From: Streptomyces sp. SAI-135
GTDB lineage: Bacteria > Actinomycetota > Actinomycetes > Streptomycetales > Streptomycetaceae
Reading direction: 5' to 3'
DNA length: 64,000 nucleotides
NCBI RefSeq assembly: GCF_029893805.1
Contig: NZ_JARXYP010000002.1
Location: 1,426,001-1,490,000, forward strand
Shown: positions 42,122 to 52,111 of the stretch, one piece after another
How the letters are laid out: each line of letters opens with the position of its first letter
Position numbering within the stretch: position 1 is the stretch's first letter
The notes under the pieces: generated by a model
The model's input: only the letters and a program-made list of their open reading frames with translations
The model's database searches: none
What the model was told of the DNA's origin: nothing
Made by a program: the position numbers and the translations under genes

Positions 42122-43374
42122 CCGGACACGAGGGTGACACGGAGCACACGTTCGCGGCGCTGCCGCCCGCGCGCGGGCGGGGTTTCGCACAGACCTGGTG
42201 GGGCCAGGCCTGGCTGCGGGCCCTGGAGGACACCGCGCTGGACACGGGGCAGGTGAAGACGGGGCGCGGCCTCGCGCGCGCGGGCGCGGTGGGTGCCGTG
42301 TCGGTACGTCCCGGGCGCATCACGGCGGTCGTGCAGGACCGCGACCGCACCGCGCACCGCGCGGACGTCCTGCTGGCCGAACTCCCGGACGAGCAGTGGG
42401 ACCGCCTCCTCGACCTGGCGGTCGAACGGTCCGGCCACGTCGCCGCCCTGCTGGACCGCGAGATGCCGACGCACCTGGTGGAGGACGCGGCGTCCGAGGG
42501 CATCGACCTCCTGCCGGGGCTGGGCGATCTTGAACCGGAGTGCGACTGCGGCGCCTGGGACCACTGCGGGCACACGGCGGCCCTGTGCTACCAGATGGCC
42601 AGGCTGCTGGACCAGGACCCCTTCGTGCTGCTGCTGATGCGCGGACGCGCCGAGGACGCCCTGCTGGAGGCTCTCCGGGGCCGCAGCGCCGCCCCCACCC
42701 GGGAAGCCCCCGAACCGGAGGGCGTGGATGCCGCCGAGGCGTACGCGGCCGGCGCCGTACTGCCGCCCCTGCCCGCGCCCCCGGCACTTCCCGACAACCC
42801 CGGCCTGCCGCCCTCCCTGGACACGGAGACCCCCCCGGGGCCGGGCGTCGACCCGGTCGCCGTCCGCCATCTGGCCGCCCGGACCGCGGTGGAGGCACAC
42901 CGCCTGCTCGCGGAGGCTCTCCGACAACCCTCCTCTCCGCGCGAACTGACGGCCGCCCAGGACGCCGTACGACTCGCCGTCGCCGCTCCCGACCAAGCGC
43001 TGGCGGAGCGGCTCGCCCACGGATCGGGGCGCGACCCGCAGTCCCTGGCGGACGCCACGCACGCGTGGGGGCTCGGCGGTGCGGAGGCGCTGTCCGTGCT
43101 GGAGGAGTCATGGCAGCCCTCGGGCGGCGCACTCGCACGCGCGGGTGCCGCTCTGGACTCGGCCTGGGACGAGGACGAACGGCCCCGGCTCACGGCGGCC
43201 GGCAACCGCTGGACAGTCGTCGGCGCGCCGGCCCAGATACGCCTGGGGCGGGACGGCCGGTGGTGGCCGTACCGCAAGGAGGGGGAACGCTGGACGCTCG
43301 CGGGCCCGGCGGCACTCGATCCGGCGACCGCGCTGGCCTCGGCGGAGCTCCCCTCAGCCGAGCAGCAGCGGTAG
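42118..43374 (+). CDS. SWIM zinc-finger protein
   Basis: A 418-residue protein coupled to the SNF2 gene by an ATGA overlap. The SWIM finger is CDCGAWDHCGHTAALCY (CxC...CxH), a nucleic-acid or protein-binding zinc motif. The N-terminus (RGFAQTWWGQAWLRALEDTALD) matches SWIM proteins that accompany SNF2 helicases in Streptomyces. The C-terminal half is Ala/Pro-rich, then WTVVGAPAQIRLGRDGRWWPYRKEGERW. Inference: the SWIM protein targets or regulates the helicase in one complex. Confidence 0.9.
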   Translation: MTGHEGDTEHTFAALPPARGRGFAQTWWGQAWLRALEDTALDTGQVKTGRGLARAGAVGAVSVRPGRITAVVQDRDRTAHRADVLLAELPDEQWDRLLDLAVERSGHVAALLDREMPTHLVEDAASEGIDLLPGLGDLEPECDCGAWDHCGHTAALCYQMARLLDQDPFVLLLMRGRAEDALLEALRGRSAAPTREAPEPEGVDAAEAYAAGAVLPPLPAPPALPDNPGLPPSLDTETPPGPGVDPVAVRHLAARTAVEAHRLLAEALRQPSSPRELTAAQDAVRLAVAAPDQALAERLAHGSGRDPQSLADATHAWGLGGAEALSVLEESWQPSGGALARAGAALDSAWDEDERPRLTAAGNRWTVVGAPAQIRLGRDGRWWPYRKEGERWTLAGPAALDPATALASAELPSAEQQR

Positions 43375-43648
43375 CTCGGCCGGCCCCACCGTGAACCGGC
43401 GCAGCAGCACGCTGCTCAGCCGCCTCGGCACGGGCCGGCGGGCCCCGTCCCCGCCCCCGTCCCCGGCCCTCGCCGCAGCCATCGGCCTGCCACGCTCGGC
43501 GTCGGCCCCCACGACCGGCGCCGCGTCGAACGAACGGCACGGGGTCTACGTCCCGTCGATGCCGCACGTTCACCCCTCGGCCGTACGGTGTTCCGAGCGG
43601 GGCCCAAATCTGGCCGCTGTCAGTGAACTTGGTCCCCAGGAGGCCCCC

Positions 43649-44989
43649 ATGTCCGCGCGTTCCGACGGCCGACGCCCCGCCAGACGCACCGCCGCGGTGG
43701 GCGTACCGCTCGCCCTGGTCGCCGCCCTGGGCGCGGCGGGCCCGGCCACGGGGGCCCCGGCCGACGGGGCGCGGGTCGTCCGTACGGCGACGCTGGGCGA
43801 CATCCCGCTCGGTGCGTTCAGCAACGGGCTGCTGCCGGGCACGGTGGACGACGACCGCGGGGTGGACCTCGGGGGCATAGGCAGTGACATCTTCCCGGCG
43901 GGCCGCAAGGGCGAGTTCTGGACCGTCACCGACCGTGGGCCCAACGGCCAGATCAAGGTCGGCGGCACCAAGCGCCGCACCTTCCCGGTCCCGGGGTTCG
44001 ACCCGGCGATCGTGAAGATCCGCCTCTGCGGCGACGCCGTCGAGGTGCTCGACGCGATCCCGGTCACCACCTCCTCCGGCAGGGCCGTCACAGGGCTGCC
44101 CGACCAGCAGGGACGTGACGAGGCGCCGTACGACTACCGCGCGCTCACGGCTCTGCCGTACAACCCGGACGGTCTGGACACCGAGGGCATCGTGCGGGCC
44201 GCGGACGGGACCTTCTGGCTCGTCGACGAGTACGGGCCGAGCCTGGTGCACGTCTCCGCGCGCGGGAGGGTCCTCACACGCTATGTGCCCGAGGGACTGA
44301 ACCTCACCGGCGCCGACTACCCGGTGCTGGAGGCGCTGCCGTCCGTGCTGCTGCACCGGAAGATCAACCGGGGCTTCGAGGGGCTCGCCCAACTCCCCGG
44401 CGGCGACCTGGTACTGGCCGTGCAGAGCCCGCTGTCCCTGCCGGACACGGCCGCCGGAGAGGCCTCGCGGACCGCCCGGCTGCTGAGGTTCTCGCCGAAG
44501 AAGAAGGCGGTCACCGCCGAGTACGCGTACCGGTTCGACCCTGTGGACGTCGTGGACCCGGGCGAGGACGACACCTCCGAGCTCAAGATCTCCTCGCTGG
44601 TCGCGGTGGGCGGTGACCGGCTGCTGGTCGAGGAGCGCACGGACAGGGCCGCACGGCTTCAGCTGGTACGCCTGGACCGGTCCTCGAACATCCTCGGCAG
44701 CTCCTGGGACGACGACACCACGTCTCCCTCGCTGGAGCAGCTCGCCGATCCGGCGGCCAAGGGAGTTCCTGTGCCGGCCAAGAAGCTGGTCGTCGACCTG
44801 GGCACCGTCGCCGGCGTGCCGGGAAAGATCGAGGGCGTCGCGCGCGTGGACGACGACACGCTCGCCCTGATCAACGACAACGACTTCGGGATGACGGACG
44901 GAACCGGGGCGTTCGACACCGAGGGCCGGCTGGTCGACAGCGGGGTGGAGACGACGGTGACGTACGTCCGGCTGCCGCGCCGTCTGTGA
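43649..44989 (+). CDS. Secreted esterase-like/phytase-like domain protein
   Basis: A 446-residue exported protein. ATG 43649 is preceded by CCAGGAGG. A signal peptide (RRTAAVGVPLALVAALGAAGPATGAPA) leads to a beta-propeller-like body of the esterase-like activity of phytase family (PF13449): GGIGSDIFP, FWTVTDRGPNGQ, NPDGLDTEGIVRAADGTFWLVDEYGPSL, FEGLAQLPGGDLVLAVQSPL and DDTLALINDNDFGM. Members may hydrolyse phosphate esters or bind metals. A 274-base non-coding gap with short hairpins precedes it. Confidence 0.85.
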   Translation: MSARSDGRRPARRTAAVGVPLALVAALGAAGPATGAPADGARVVRTATLGDIPLGAFSNGLLPGTVDDDRGVDLGGIGSDIFPAGRKGEFWTVTDRGPNGQIKVGGTKRRTFPVPGFDPAIVKIRLCGDAVEVLDAIPVTTSSGRAVTGLPDQQGRDEAPYDYRALTALPYNPDGLDTEGIVRAADGTFWLVDEYGPSLVHVSARGRVLTRYVPEGLNLTGADYPVLEALPSVLLHRKINRGFEGLAQLPGGDLVLAVQSPLSLPDTAAGEASRTARLLRFSPKKKAVTAEYAYRFDPVDVVDPGEDDTSELKISSLVAVGGDRLLVEERTDRAARLQLVRLDRSSNILGSSWDDDTTSPSLEQLADPAAKGVPVPAKKLVVDLGTVAGVPGKIEGVARVDDDTLALINDNDFGMTDGTGAFDTEGRLVDSGVETTVTYVRLPRRL

Positions 44990-44997
44990 GGTCCGCG

Positions 44998-45453
44998 TCA
45001 GCCGATCAGGGACGGCAGCAGTGACTCCAGGTCGCTCGGGAACCCGCTGGGGATGTCACTCGGGAACTGCGACGGGAGCTCGCTCGGCAACTCGCTGGGC
45101 AGCCGTGTGGGCAGACTGAACGACGGCTCGGGAGATCGGCTCGTGCTGGTCCGCGAGGCCGGGCTCCTGTCCGGCGAGTCGTCGCTCCCCGAGGCCATGA
45201 AGACCACGACGAGGGCGACCGCCACGGCCGCCGCGATCACGGCGAGCAGGGCGAACAGCGGGCTCCGGCGCTTTCTCGGACCGCTCGGGCCGGGGTCGCC
45301 GACCCGAGCCATCGGCTGGGTCGACGGCATTCCGCCGTAGGGGTTCGAGCCGTTGCGCCCGAAGTCGTCAGGGGGTGGTCCGAAGCCACCGCCCGGAGGC
45401 GGTGTGTCACCCGGCGGTCCGGGCGGCTGGGGCGGTACCGGCGGCATGGCCAT
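44998..45453 (-). CDS. Single-pass membrane protein with Pro/Ser-rich outer tail
   Basis: About 151 residues from ATG 45453 (MAMPPVPPQPPGPPGD); reading is open to 45600. A cytoplasmic Pro/Gly-rich N-terminus, a basic PRKRRSP stop, one membrane helix (LFALLAVIAAAVAVALVVVFMA) and an extracellular Ser/Pro/Asp tail with four-residue repeats (LPSE, LPSE, LPSQ, FPSD, IPSG, FPSD) are visible. The layout is common among uncharacterised Streptomyces membrane anchors. No enzymatic domain. It converges with the phytase-like gene after 8 bases. Confidence 0.75.
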   Translation of the reverse strand: MAMPPVPPQPPGPPGDTPPPGGGFGPPPDDFGRNGSNPYGGMPSTQPMARVGDPGPSGPRKRRSPLFALLAVIAAAVAVALVVVFMASGSDDSPDRSPASRTSTSRSPEPSFSLPTRLPSELPSELPSQFPSDIPSGFPSDLESLLPSLIG

Positions 45454-45571
45454 ACCGTCCAGACTCGCCTCGGCCCGGTCATGGGGCGAGCCCCGCGCGG
45501 AAGTTGATACCTCCTCATGCCGTGGATCGCACGATTCCGGCACATTCCCCGCCAGAGCCGCCGCGAGGACG

Positions 45572-45625
45572 CACGCGCGCGTGCCGTCGGCGCAGGCCAC
45601 TCACGGCCGACGGCACACGCGCGTG
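45572..45625 (-). terminator. Terminator downstream of xylA
   Basis: Arms 45572-45591 and 45606-45625 pair over 20 bases with one mismatch around a 14-base loop. It sits 9 bases after the xylA stop codon on the minus strand. Confidence 0.8.
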
Positions 45626-45633
45626 GGCTTCGT

Positions 45634-46824
<1,191 letters not shown>

Positions 46825-46843
46825 CTATTTCGTCATGGCGGTT

Positions 46844-46904
46844 TACAAATTAGTATGCACACACGTCTCCGGGAAGAGACAAGGTGTCTTCGGGGTGAGA
46901 CACC
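46844..46904. promoter_or_regulatory. xylA-xylB control region
   Basis: TACAAATTAGTA (46844-46855) is palindromic at 10 of 12 positions and the most AT-rich spot of the region, a candidate ROK (XylR) operator. Two hairpins follow on the xylB side: GTCTC/GAGAC (46865-46869 / 46876-46880) and GGTGTCT/AGACACC (46883-46889 / 46898-46904). Confidence 0.6.
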
Positions 46905-46946
46905 GACCGCATCAAGATCATGAGCCGCGCAAAAAGGGAGAGCCCG

Positions 46947-48392
46947 ATGTCAGCAGCCGAGGGTCCGCTCGTCGTCGGCGTGGACACGTCCACCCAGTCC
47001 ACCAAGGCGCTGGTGGTCGACGCGGCCACCGGCCAGGTCGTCGCGCGCGGCCAGGCACCGCACACCGTGTCCTCCGGGGCCGGCCGCGAGAGCGACCCGC
47101 GCCAGTGGTGGGACGCGCTGTCCGAGGCCCTGCGCCAGTGCGGGGACGCCGCGCGGGAGGCCGCCGCGGTGTCGATCGGCGGCCAGCAGCACGGCCTGGT
47201 CACGCTGGACGCGCAGGGCGAGCCGGTGCGCCCGGCCATGCTCTGGAACGACGTCCGATCCGCGCCGCAGGCCCTGCGTCTCATCGAGGAGCTGGGCGGC
47301 CCGAAGGCCTGGGCGGAGCGCACCGGCAGCGTGCCGGGCGCCTCCTTCACGGTGACGAAGTGGGCCTGGCTCGCCGAGCACGAGCCGGAGGCCCTGCGTG
47401 CCACGAAGGCCGTCCGCCTGCCCCACGACTACCTCACCGAGCGGCTCACCGGCGAGGGCACGACCGACCGCGGCGACGCCTCCGGCACCGGCTGGTGGGC
47501 GTCCGCCACGGAGTCGTACGACAGCGAGATCCTCGCGCACGTGGGCCTCGACCCCGCCCTGCTGCCCCGCGTGGTCCGGCCCGGCGAGGTGGCTGGCACC
47601 GTACGCGACGGCCACGACCTGCCGTTCTCCAAGGGCACCCTGGTCGCCCCCGGCACCGGCGACAACGCGGCCGCCGCCCTGGGCCTCGGTCTGCGGCCCG
47701 GGACGCCGGTGATGAGCCTGGGCACCTCCGGCACGGTGTACGCCGTGTCCAAGCGGCGCCCCGCCGATCCGACCGGCACGGTGGCGGGCTTCGCCGACGC
47801 CCACGGCGACTGGCTACCCCTGGCCTGCACCCTGAACTGCACCCTCGCCGTCGACCGCGTCGCCGCCCTGCTGGGCCTGGACCGTGAGGCGGTGGAGCCG
47901 GTCTCGGGGGTCACCCTGCTGCCGTACCTGGACGGCGAGCGCACCCCGAACCTGCCGAACGCCTCCGGGCTGCTGCACGGCCTGCGCCACGACACCACCG
48001 GCGGCCAGCTCCTCCAGGCCGCCTACGACGGCGCCGTGCAGGCGCTGCTCGGGGCACTGGACCTGGTGCTGGACGAGGACGCGGACCGTTCGACGCCGCT
48101 GCTGCTGATCGGCGGCGGCGCCCAGGGCACCGCCTGGCAGCAGACCGTACGACGGCTCTCCGGGCGGCCCGTCCAGGTGCCCGAGGCCAAGGAACTGGTC
48201 GCCCTCGGCGCCGCCGCGCAGGCCGCCGGACTGCTGACCGGCGAGGACCCGGGGGCGGTCGCCCGGCGCTGGAACACGGCCGCGGGCCCGGTCCTGGAGG
48301 CCGTGGAACGGGACGAGGAGACGCTGGCCAGGATCGCCGGGGTACTCTCCGACGCGGCGCCGCTGCTGGAGCGGGGAACGCAGACCGGCTGA
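46947..48392 (+). CDS. xylB: Xylulokinase
   Basis: A 481-residue FGGY-family kinase that phosphorylates D-xylulose to xylulose 5-phosphate, the step after XylA. The N-terminal VVGVDTSTQSTKALVVD is the phosphate-1 motif, followed by SIGGQQHGLV, AMLWNDVRS, GTGDNAAAALGLG, SLGTSGTVYAV, YLDGERTPNLPNASG and LIGGGAQGTAWQQ (adenosine motif). Start ATG 46947 has AAGGGAG ahead; ATG 46920 has none. The ROK regulator follows 124 bases downstream on the same strand. Confidence 0.96.
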   Translation: MSAAEGPLVVGVDTSTQSTKALVVDAATGQVVARGQAPHTVSSGAGRESDPRQWWDALSEALRQCGDAAREAAAVSIGGQQHGLVTLDAQGEPVRPAMLWNDVRSAPQALRLIEELGGPKAWAERTGSVPGASFTVTKWAWLAEHEPEALRATKAVRLPHDYLTERLTGEGTTDRGDASGTGWWASATESYDSEILAHVGLDPALLPRVVRPGEVAGTVRDGHDLPFSKGTLVAPGTGDNAAAALGLGLRPGTPVMSLGTSGTVYAVSKRRPADPTGTVAGFADAHGDWLPLACTLNCTLAVDRVAALLGLDREAVEPVSGVTLLPYLDGERTPNLPNASGLLHGLRHDTTGGQLLQAAYDGAVQALLGALDLVLDEDADRSTPLLLIGGGAQGTAWQQTVRRLSGRPVQVPEAKELVALGAAAQAAGLLTGEDPGAVARRWNTAAGPVLEAVERDEETLARIAGVLSDAAPLLERGTQTG

Positions 48393-48516
48393 CGACGACC
48401 GGGACGCACGCCGGCCGTTCCCGGCCTCGGCCCGCCGAGGACGAGGACCGGCCGGGGCCAGGGACACGGGCCGTCCGAGCCACGGGACCGCGGCTCCGCC
48501 GAGGATCGAGGGAGGC

Positions 48517-49725
48517 ATGACCGCACCGCTGCACGACGCCCGCCCGGCGGGGCCCGGGCGCGGGCTGCCCGACACCCAGCAGGGCATGCGCCGCCGCAAT
48601 CTGGCCCGCGTGATGCACACCGTGCGTGCCGAGGGGCCGCTGTCGCGTGCCGCGGTCGCCTCGCGCATCGGCCTGACCCGGGCAGCGGTGTCGACCCTCG
48701 TCGACGAACTCGTGCGCTCGGGGCTGCTGGAGGAGCTCGGCCCGGAGCGTCCCGGCCGGGTCGGCAGACCGGGTTCCGCGCTCGCCGTCAGCGGCCGCGG
48801 GCCCGCCGGGATAGGCGCCGAGATCGGCGTGGACCACCTCGCGGTCTGCGCGGTCGATCTGCGCGGACAGGTCCGCGCGCGGGCGGTGCGGTACGCCGCG
48901 AACCGGGGCCGCTCCCCCGAGCCGGTGATCACCGAACTGACGGCCCTGGTGCGCCGGGTGGTGGCGGAGGCGGAGGACGAAGGCCTGTGGCCGGCCGGAC
49001 TCGCGGTGGCGGTGCCCGGCCTGGTCGCGCGTGACGCCCGGACCGTCGTCCGCGCCCCGAACCTCGACTGGCACGACACGGACCTGGGCACCCTGCTGCC
49101 CGAGGACCTTCCGCTGACCGTGGGCAACGAGGCCAACTTCGGCGCGCTGGCCGAACTCTGGCTCGGCGACGGCACCCCCCATGACTTCCTGCACGTCTCC
49201 GCGGAGATCGGCATCGGTGCGGCCCTGGTCGTGGACGGGCAACTGCTGCGCGGCACCCGTGGTTTCGCGGGCGAGCTCGGCCATGTCCCGGTCCGCCCGG
49301 ACGGACCGGCGTGCCCGTGCGGCGGACGCGGCTGTCTGGAGCAGTACGCCGGCGAGGAAGCGGTGCTGCGGGCGGCCGGTCTGGAGCCGGGCGAGGACCG
49401 GGTCGGGCTGCTCGCCCAGCACGCGGCGGACGGCGACGAGGGCGTACGGGGCGCCCTGCGCGAGGCCGGTCAGGCGCTCGGCATCGCGCTGACCGGGGCG
49501 GTCAATCTCCTGGACCCGCAGACCGTGGTGCTCGGCGGTGCGCTGGCCGGGCTCGCGCCCTGGCTGCTGCCCTCCCTGCGGGACGAGCTGGCCCGGCGCA
49601 CGGCCGGCCCCGCCTGCCCGGTGGCCGTGTCCGGCCTGGGTTCCGAGGGCCCCCTCCTGGGTGCCGCGCACTCGGTCGTACGGGCCGTTCTGGACGACCC
49701 GGCGGTGGTGGGCGAACGGGCCTGA
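48517..49725 (+). CDS. ROK family transcriptional regulator (XylR-like)
   Basis: A 402-residue repressor. The N-terminal winged helix (RRRNLARVMHTVRAEGPLSRAAVASRIGLTRAAVSTLVDELVRSG) is fused to a ROK sugar-kinase fold: VPGLVARDARTVVRAPNLDW, VGNEANFGALAELW, AEIGIGAALVVDGQL and the zinc motif GHVPVRPDGPACPCGGRGCLEQYA. Lying beside xylB and xylA, it is most likely the xylose repressor, released by xylose or a phosphorylated form; that assignment rests on position. Start ATG 48517 with GGGAGG ahead. Confidence 0.92.
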   Translation: MTAPLHDARPAGPGRGLPDTQQGMRRRNLARVMHTVRAEGPLSRAAVASRIGLTRAAVSTLVDELVRSGLLEELGPERPGRVGRPGSALAVSGRGPAGIGAEIGVDHLAVCAVDLRGQVRARAVRYAANRGRSPEPVITELTALVRRVVAEAEDEGLWPAGLAVAVPGLVARDARTVVRAPNLDWHDTDLGTLLPEDLPLTVGNEANFGALAELWLGDGTPHDFLHVSAEIGIGAALVVDGQLLRGTRGFAGELGHVPVRPDGPACPCGGRGCLEQYAGEEAVLRAAGLEPGEDRVGLLAQHAADGDEGVRGALREAGQALGIALTGAVNLLDPQTVVLGGALAGLAPWLLPSLRDELARRTAGPACPVAVSGLGSEGPLLGAAHSVVRAVLDDPAVVGERA

Positions 49726-49807
49726 GCGCCCGTCAACTCACCCCATCGGGTGAGCGGGTTGTCGCCTGCGCGCCCGTCAACTCACCCCATCGGGTGAGCG
49801 GGTTGTC
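49726..49807. repeat. Duplicated 38-base hairpin unit after the ROK gene
   Basis: Identical 38-base copies at 49726-49763 and 49770-49807 (period 44). Each includes the perfect hairpin CTCACCC-CATC-GGGTGAG (49737-49754 and 49781-49798) followed by GCGGGTTGTC. It begins directly after the ROK stop. A tandem terminator is the simplest reading; the rest of the gap to 50077 holds no clear gene. Confidence 0.85.
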
Positions 49808-50077
49808 CACATTCCCGACGTCGTCCACCGCAACGCCCGGCGTCCTTCGCCGCGACCGTCAGCCGCCGTACCGTGATGCACACGAGCCACGCAGCCGCCG
49901 TGGAGGCCGGACTTCGCGAGGTCCCGTCCGCCCGCGACACCCGCCGCCCCCGCGCCGAAGATCCGCGAGGAACGGCTTCCGGCGCGCGAGACTCACCGCG
50001 GAGCGCACGTCCTGCTCCGTGACACCGCGGCGACCCCGCTCGGCTGAACACCCGCTGAGACGAAAGGCACTTGACTG

Positions 50078-50677
50078 ATGGAACGCGCCCGATCGCCACT
50101 CGACCGACGGCGGCTGCTGAAGGGGGCCGTCCTGGCGGCCGTACCGTACGTACTGCTTCCCGAGACGCGGGCCGGGGCCGCCCCGCAGCCCGTCGACCAC
50201 CCGCTCGCCGAGTGGCAGCCGGCCACGTCGTCCAACTTCACGGCATCGGACCGCCCCTGGTCCTATGAAGTGGACCGGGTCGTCATCCACGTCACCCAGA
50301 CCACCTACCTCGACGCCCTGGACATCTTCCGGAACCCGGCGAAGCAGGTGTCCGCCCACTACGTCGTGCGCTCGGCCGACGGTCATGTCGCGCAGTGCGT
50401 GCGGGAGGCGGACGTCGCCTGGCACGCCGGGAACTGGGACTACAACACCCGCAGCGTCGGCATCGAGCACGAGGGCTGGGTGGACAGACCCGCCTACTTC
50501 ACCGAGGCCCTCTACCAGGAGTCCGCGAAACTCACCGCGGGGATCTGCGAGAGGTACGGCATCCCCAGGGACCGCGCACACATCATCGGTCACTACGAGG
50601 TGCCGGGCACGGACCACACCGACCCGGGACCGTACTGGGACTGGGATCGCTACCTGCGCATGGTCGAAGCCGTGTGA
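50078..50677 (+). CDS. Tat-exported N-acetylmuramoyl-L-alanine amidase (Amidase_2)
   Basis: A 199-residue zinc amidase that cuts the bond between MurNAc and L-Ala in peptidoglycan. The N-terminus carries a twin-arginine signal (DRRRLLKGAVLAAVPYVLLP). The Amidase_2 fold is clear: VDRVVIHVTQTTYLDALDIF (first zinc His), SAHYVVRSADGHVAQCVREADVAWHAGNWDYNTRSVGIEHEGW, IIGHYEVPGTDHTDPGPYWDW (zinc His and the terminal H-x-DPG motif). It likely acts in wall turnover or lysis. Start ATG 50078; AAAGGC lies ahead. Confidence 0.94.
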   Translation: MERARSPLDRRRLLKGAVLAAVPYVLLPETRAGAAPQPVDHPLAEWQPATSSNFTASDRPWSYEVDRVVIHVTQTTYLDALDIFRNPAKQVSAHYVVRSADGHVAQCVREADVAWHAGNWDYNTRSVGIEHEGWVDRPAYFTEALYQESAKLTAGICERYGIPRDRAHIIGHYEVPGTDHTDPGPYWDWDRYLRMVEAV

Positions 50678-50774
50678 GCCGGACATCGTTCGGGTGACGC
50701 CGGTCGAAGAGGTTGTTTGCGCGCGCACCGGGAGTGACGATGTCCCCGACCGCATCGCGTTCCGGGAGGCCGAC

Positions 50775-52055
50775 TTGACCGATCCATGGGTGGCCCTGGA
50801 GCCGGGGGCCGACCCTGCCGAGCGGGTCCGGCTGCTGCGGCGCGCGCACGAGACGTTCACCGAGGCGGGCACGGTGCAGCGGCCGGTCCGCCCGGTGGTG
50901 GCCGACTCGTGGCGGCGCTCCGCGCGGGCCGGGGTCGGGCCGGACGGGACGGCGGACGTCGAACTCGGTGACGGTGACCTCGGCCCGTACCGGGCCGAGC
51001 ATCCGCTGGCGCGGGTCATGCCGCTGTTCCGCGAGCTGATGGGGACCTTCGCGTTCGACGGGGAGCACCTGCTCGCGGTGTGCGACGAGCACGGCAGGCT
51101 GCTGTGGGTCGAGGGCCATGCCCGGACCCGCCGGCAGGCGGAGTGGATGAACTTCGTGCCGGGTGCGCGGTGGGCGGAGACCGCGGTGGGGACGAACGCC
51201 CCGGGTACGGCGGTCGCGGTGGACCGGCCGGTGCAGGTGTTCGCGGCGGAGCACTTCATCCGCCGGGTGCAGCCGTGGACCTGCGCGGCGGCACCGGTCC
51301 ACGATCCGCGGACCGGGCGGGTGCTGGGGGCCGTGGACATCACCGGCGGCGACGGGCTCGCGCATCCGCACAGCCTGGGCTTCGTCCAGGCGGTCGCGCG
51401 GGCCGCCGAGTCCCAGCTGGCGCTGCTCCTGCCGCAGCAGCCGGAAGCCGACAGGACCGAGCTGAGTGCGCTGGGCCGGGACGAGGCGCTGCTGGTCGGG
51501 GCCGGCCGCAGGGTCAGGCTCAGCCGCAGGCACAGCGAGATCCTGGTGCTGCTGTCCCGGCATCCGGAGGGCCTGACCGGGGACGAGTTGCTGTGCGCGC
51601 TGTACGAGGACGAGTCGGTGACGCCGGTGACGCTGCGGGCCGAACTGGCACGGCTGCGCAGGGTGCTCGGCCCCGGACTGCTGGCGTCACGGCCGTACCG
51701 GCTGACTGTGCCGGTCGAGTCGGACGTGGCGGTCGTGGAGCGGCGGCTGGAGAGCGGGGCGGTGACGGCGGCGGCGCGCGGGTACGGCGGACCGCTGCTG
51801 CCGGCTTCGCAGGCCCCGGCGGTGGTGCAGCTCAGGCGCCGGGTCGCCGACGGGCTGCGCACGGCGCTCATCTCCCGCCGGGACCCCGACCTCCTGGCGG
51901 ACTGGGCGCACGCGGCGTGGGGCGAGGACGACCTAGAGGTGTGGCGGGCGCTCGCGGCCGTACGGCCCACGGCGAGCGTCCGGGCCCGCCTGGCCGCGCT
52001 GGAGGCCGAGCTGGCCGCGCCGACGGCAACGTGGTTGCAACGTCCGCGCTCCTAG
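50775..52055 (+). CDS. GAF-domain transcriptional regulator (AcoR-like, no AAA domain)
   Basis: A 426-residue regulator starting at TTG 50775, preceded by GGGAGG five bases away; the reading further upstream runs through the amidase gene and is not credible. Residues 20-190 hold a GAF-type sensor of the AcoR kind (FDGEHLLAVCDEHGRLLWVEG, WAETAVGTNAPGTAVAVDRPVQVFAAEHFI, TCAAAPVHDPRTGRVLGAVDITGG). The sigma-54 AAA domain of AcoR is absent; instead LSRRHSEILVLLSRHPEGLTGDELLCALYEDESVTPVTLRAELARLRRVLG is a winged helix. It probably controls the aldehyde dehydrogenase that follows. Confidence 0.88.
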   Translation: MTDPWVALEPGADPAERVRLLRRAHETFTEAGTVQRPVRPVVADSWRRSARAGVGPDGTADVELGDGDLGPYRAEHPLARVMPLFRELMGTFAFDGEHLLAVCDEHGRLLWVEGHARTRRQAEWMNFVPGARWAETAVGTNAPGTAVAVDRPVQVFAAEHFIRRVQPWTCAAAPVHDPRTGRVLGAVDITGGDGLAHPHSLGFVQAVARAAESQLALLLPQQPEADRTELSALGRDEALLVGAGRRVRLSRRHSEILVLLSRHPEGLTGDELLCALYEDESVTPVTLRAELARLRRVLGPGLLASRPYRLTVPVESDVAVVERRLESGAVTAAARGYGGPLLPASQAPAVVQLRRRVADGLRTALISRRDPDLLADWAHAAWGEDDLEVWRALAAVRPTASVRARLAALEAELAAPTATWLQRPRS

Positions 52056-52111
52056 CCTCCCCCGCAGAGCCGCCCAACGGCGGGCGGCGCTGCTGAAGGA
52101 GGCTGGCCAGC

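Noticed and set aside
43375-43648. Gene in the 274-base gap before the phytase-like gene
   Set aside because: The plus-strand reading through it is an extension of an antisense/shadow frame with Pro/Ser-rich text; the real start is ATG 43649 with its own ribosome site.
49726-49807. CRISPR-like reading of the duplicated 38-base unit
   Set aside because: Only two copies with a 6-base spacer, and no cas genes; hairpin duplication explains it better.
49876-50022. Possible 48-codon small gene (MHTSHAAAVEAGLREV...) before the Tat amidase
   Set aside because: No ribosome site, Arg/Pro-rich composition and no recognisable family; kept only as a note.
50265-50774. Upstream extension of the GAF regulator through the amidase gene
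   Set aside because: It overlaps a complete Tat amidase in another frame; TTG 50775 has a good ribosome site and fits the domain start.
52026-52038. GCAAC-GTG-GTTGC palindrome before the aldehyde dehydrogenase
   Set aside because: It is short, lies within the end of the regulator coding sequence and could easily be chance; not enough to call an operator.
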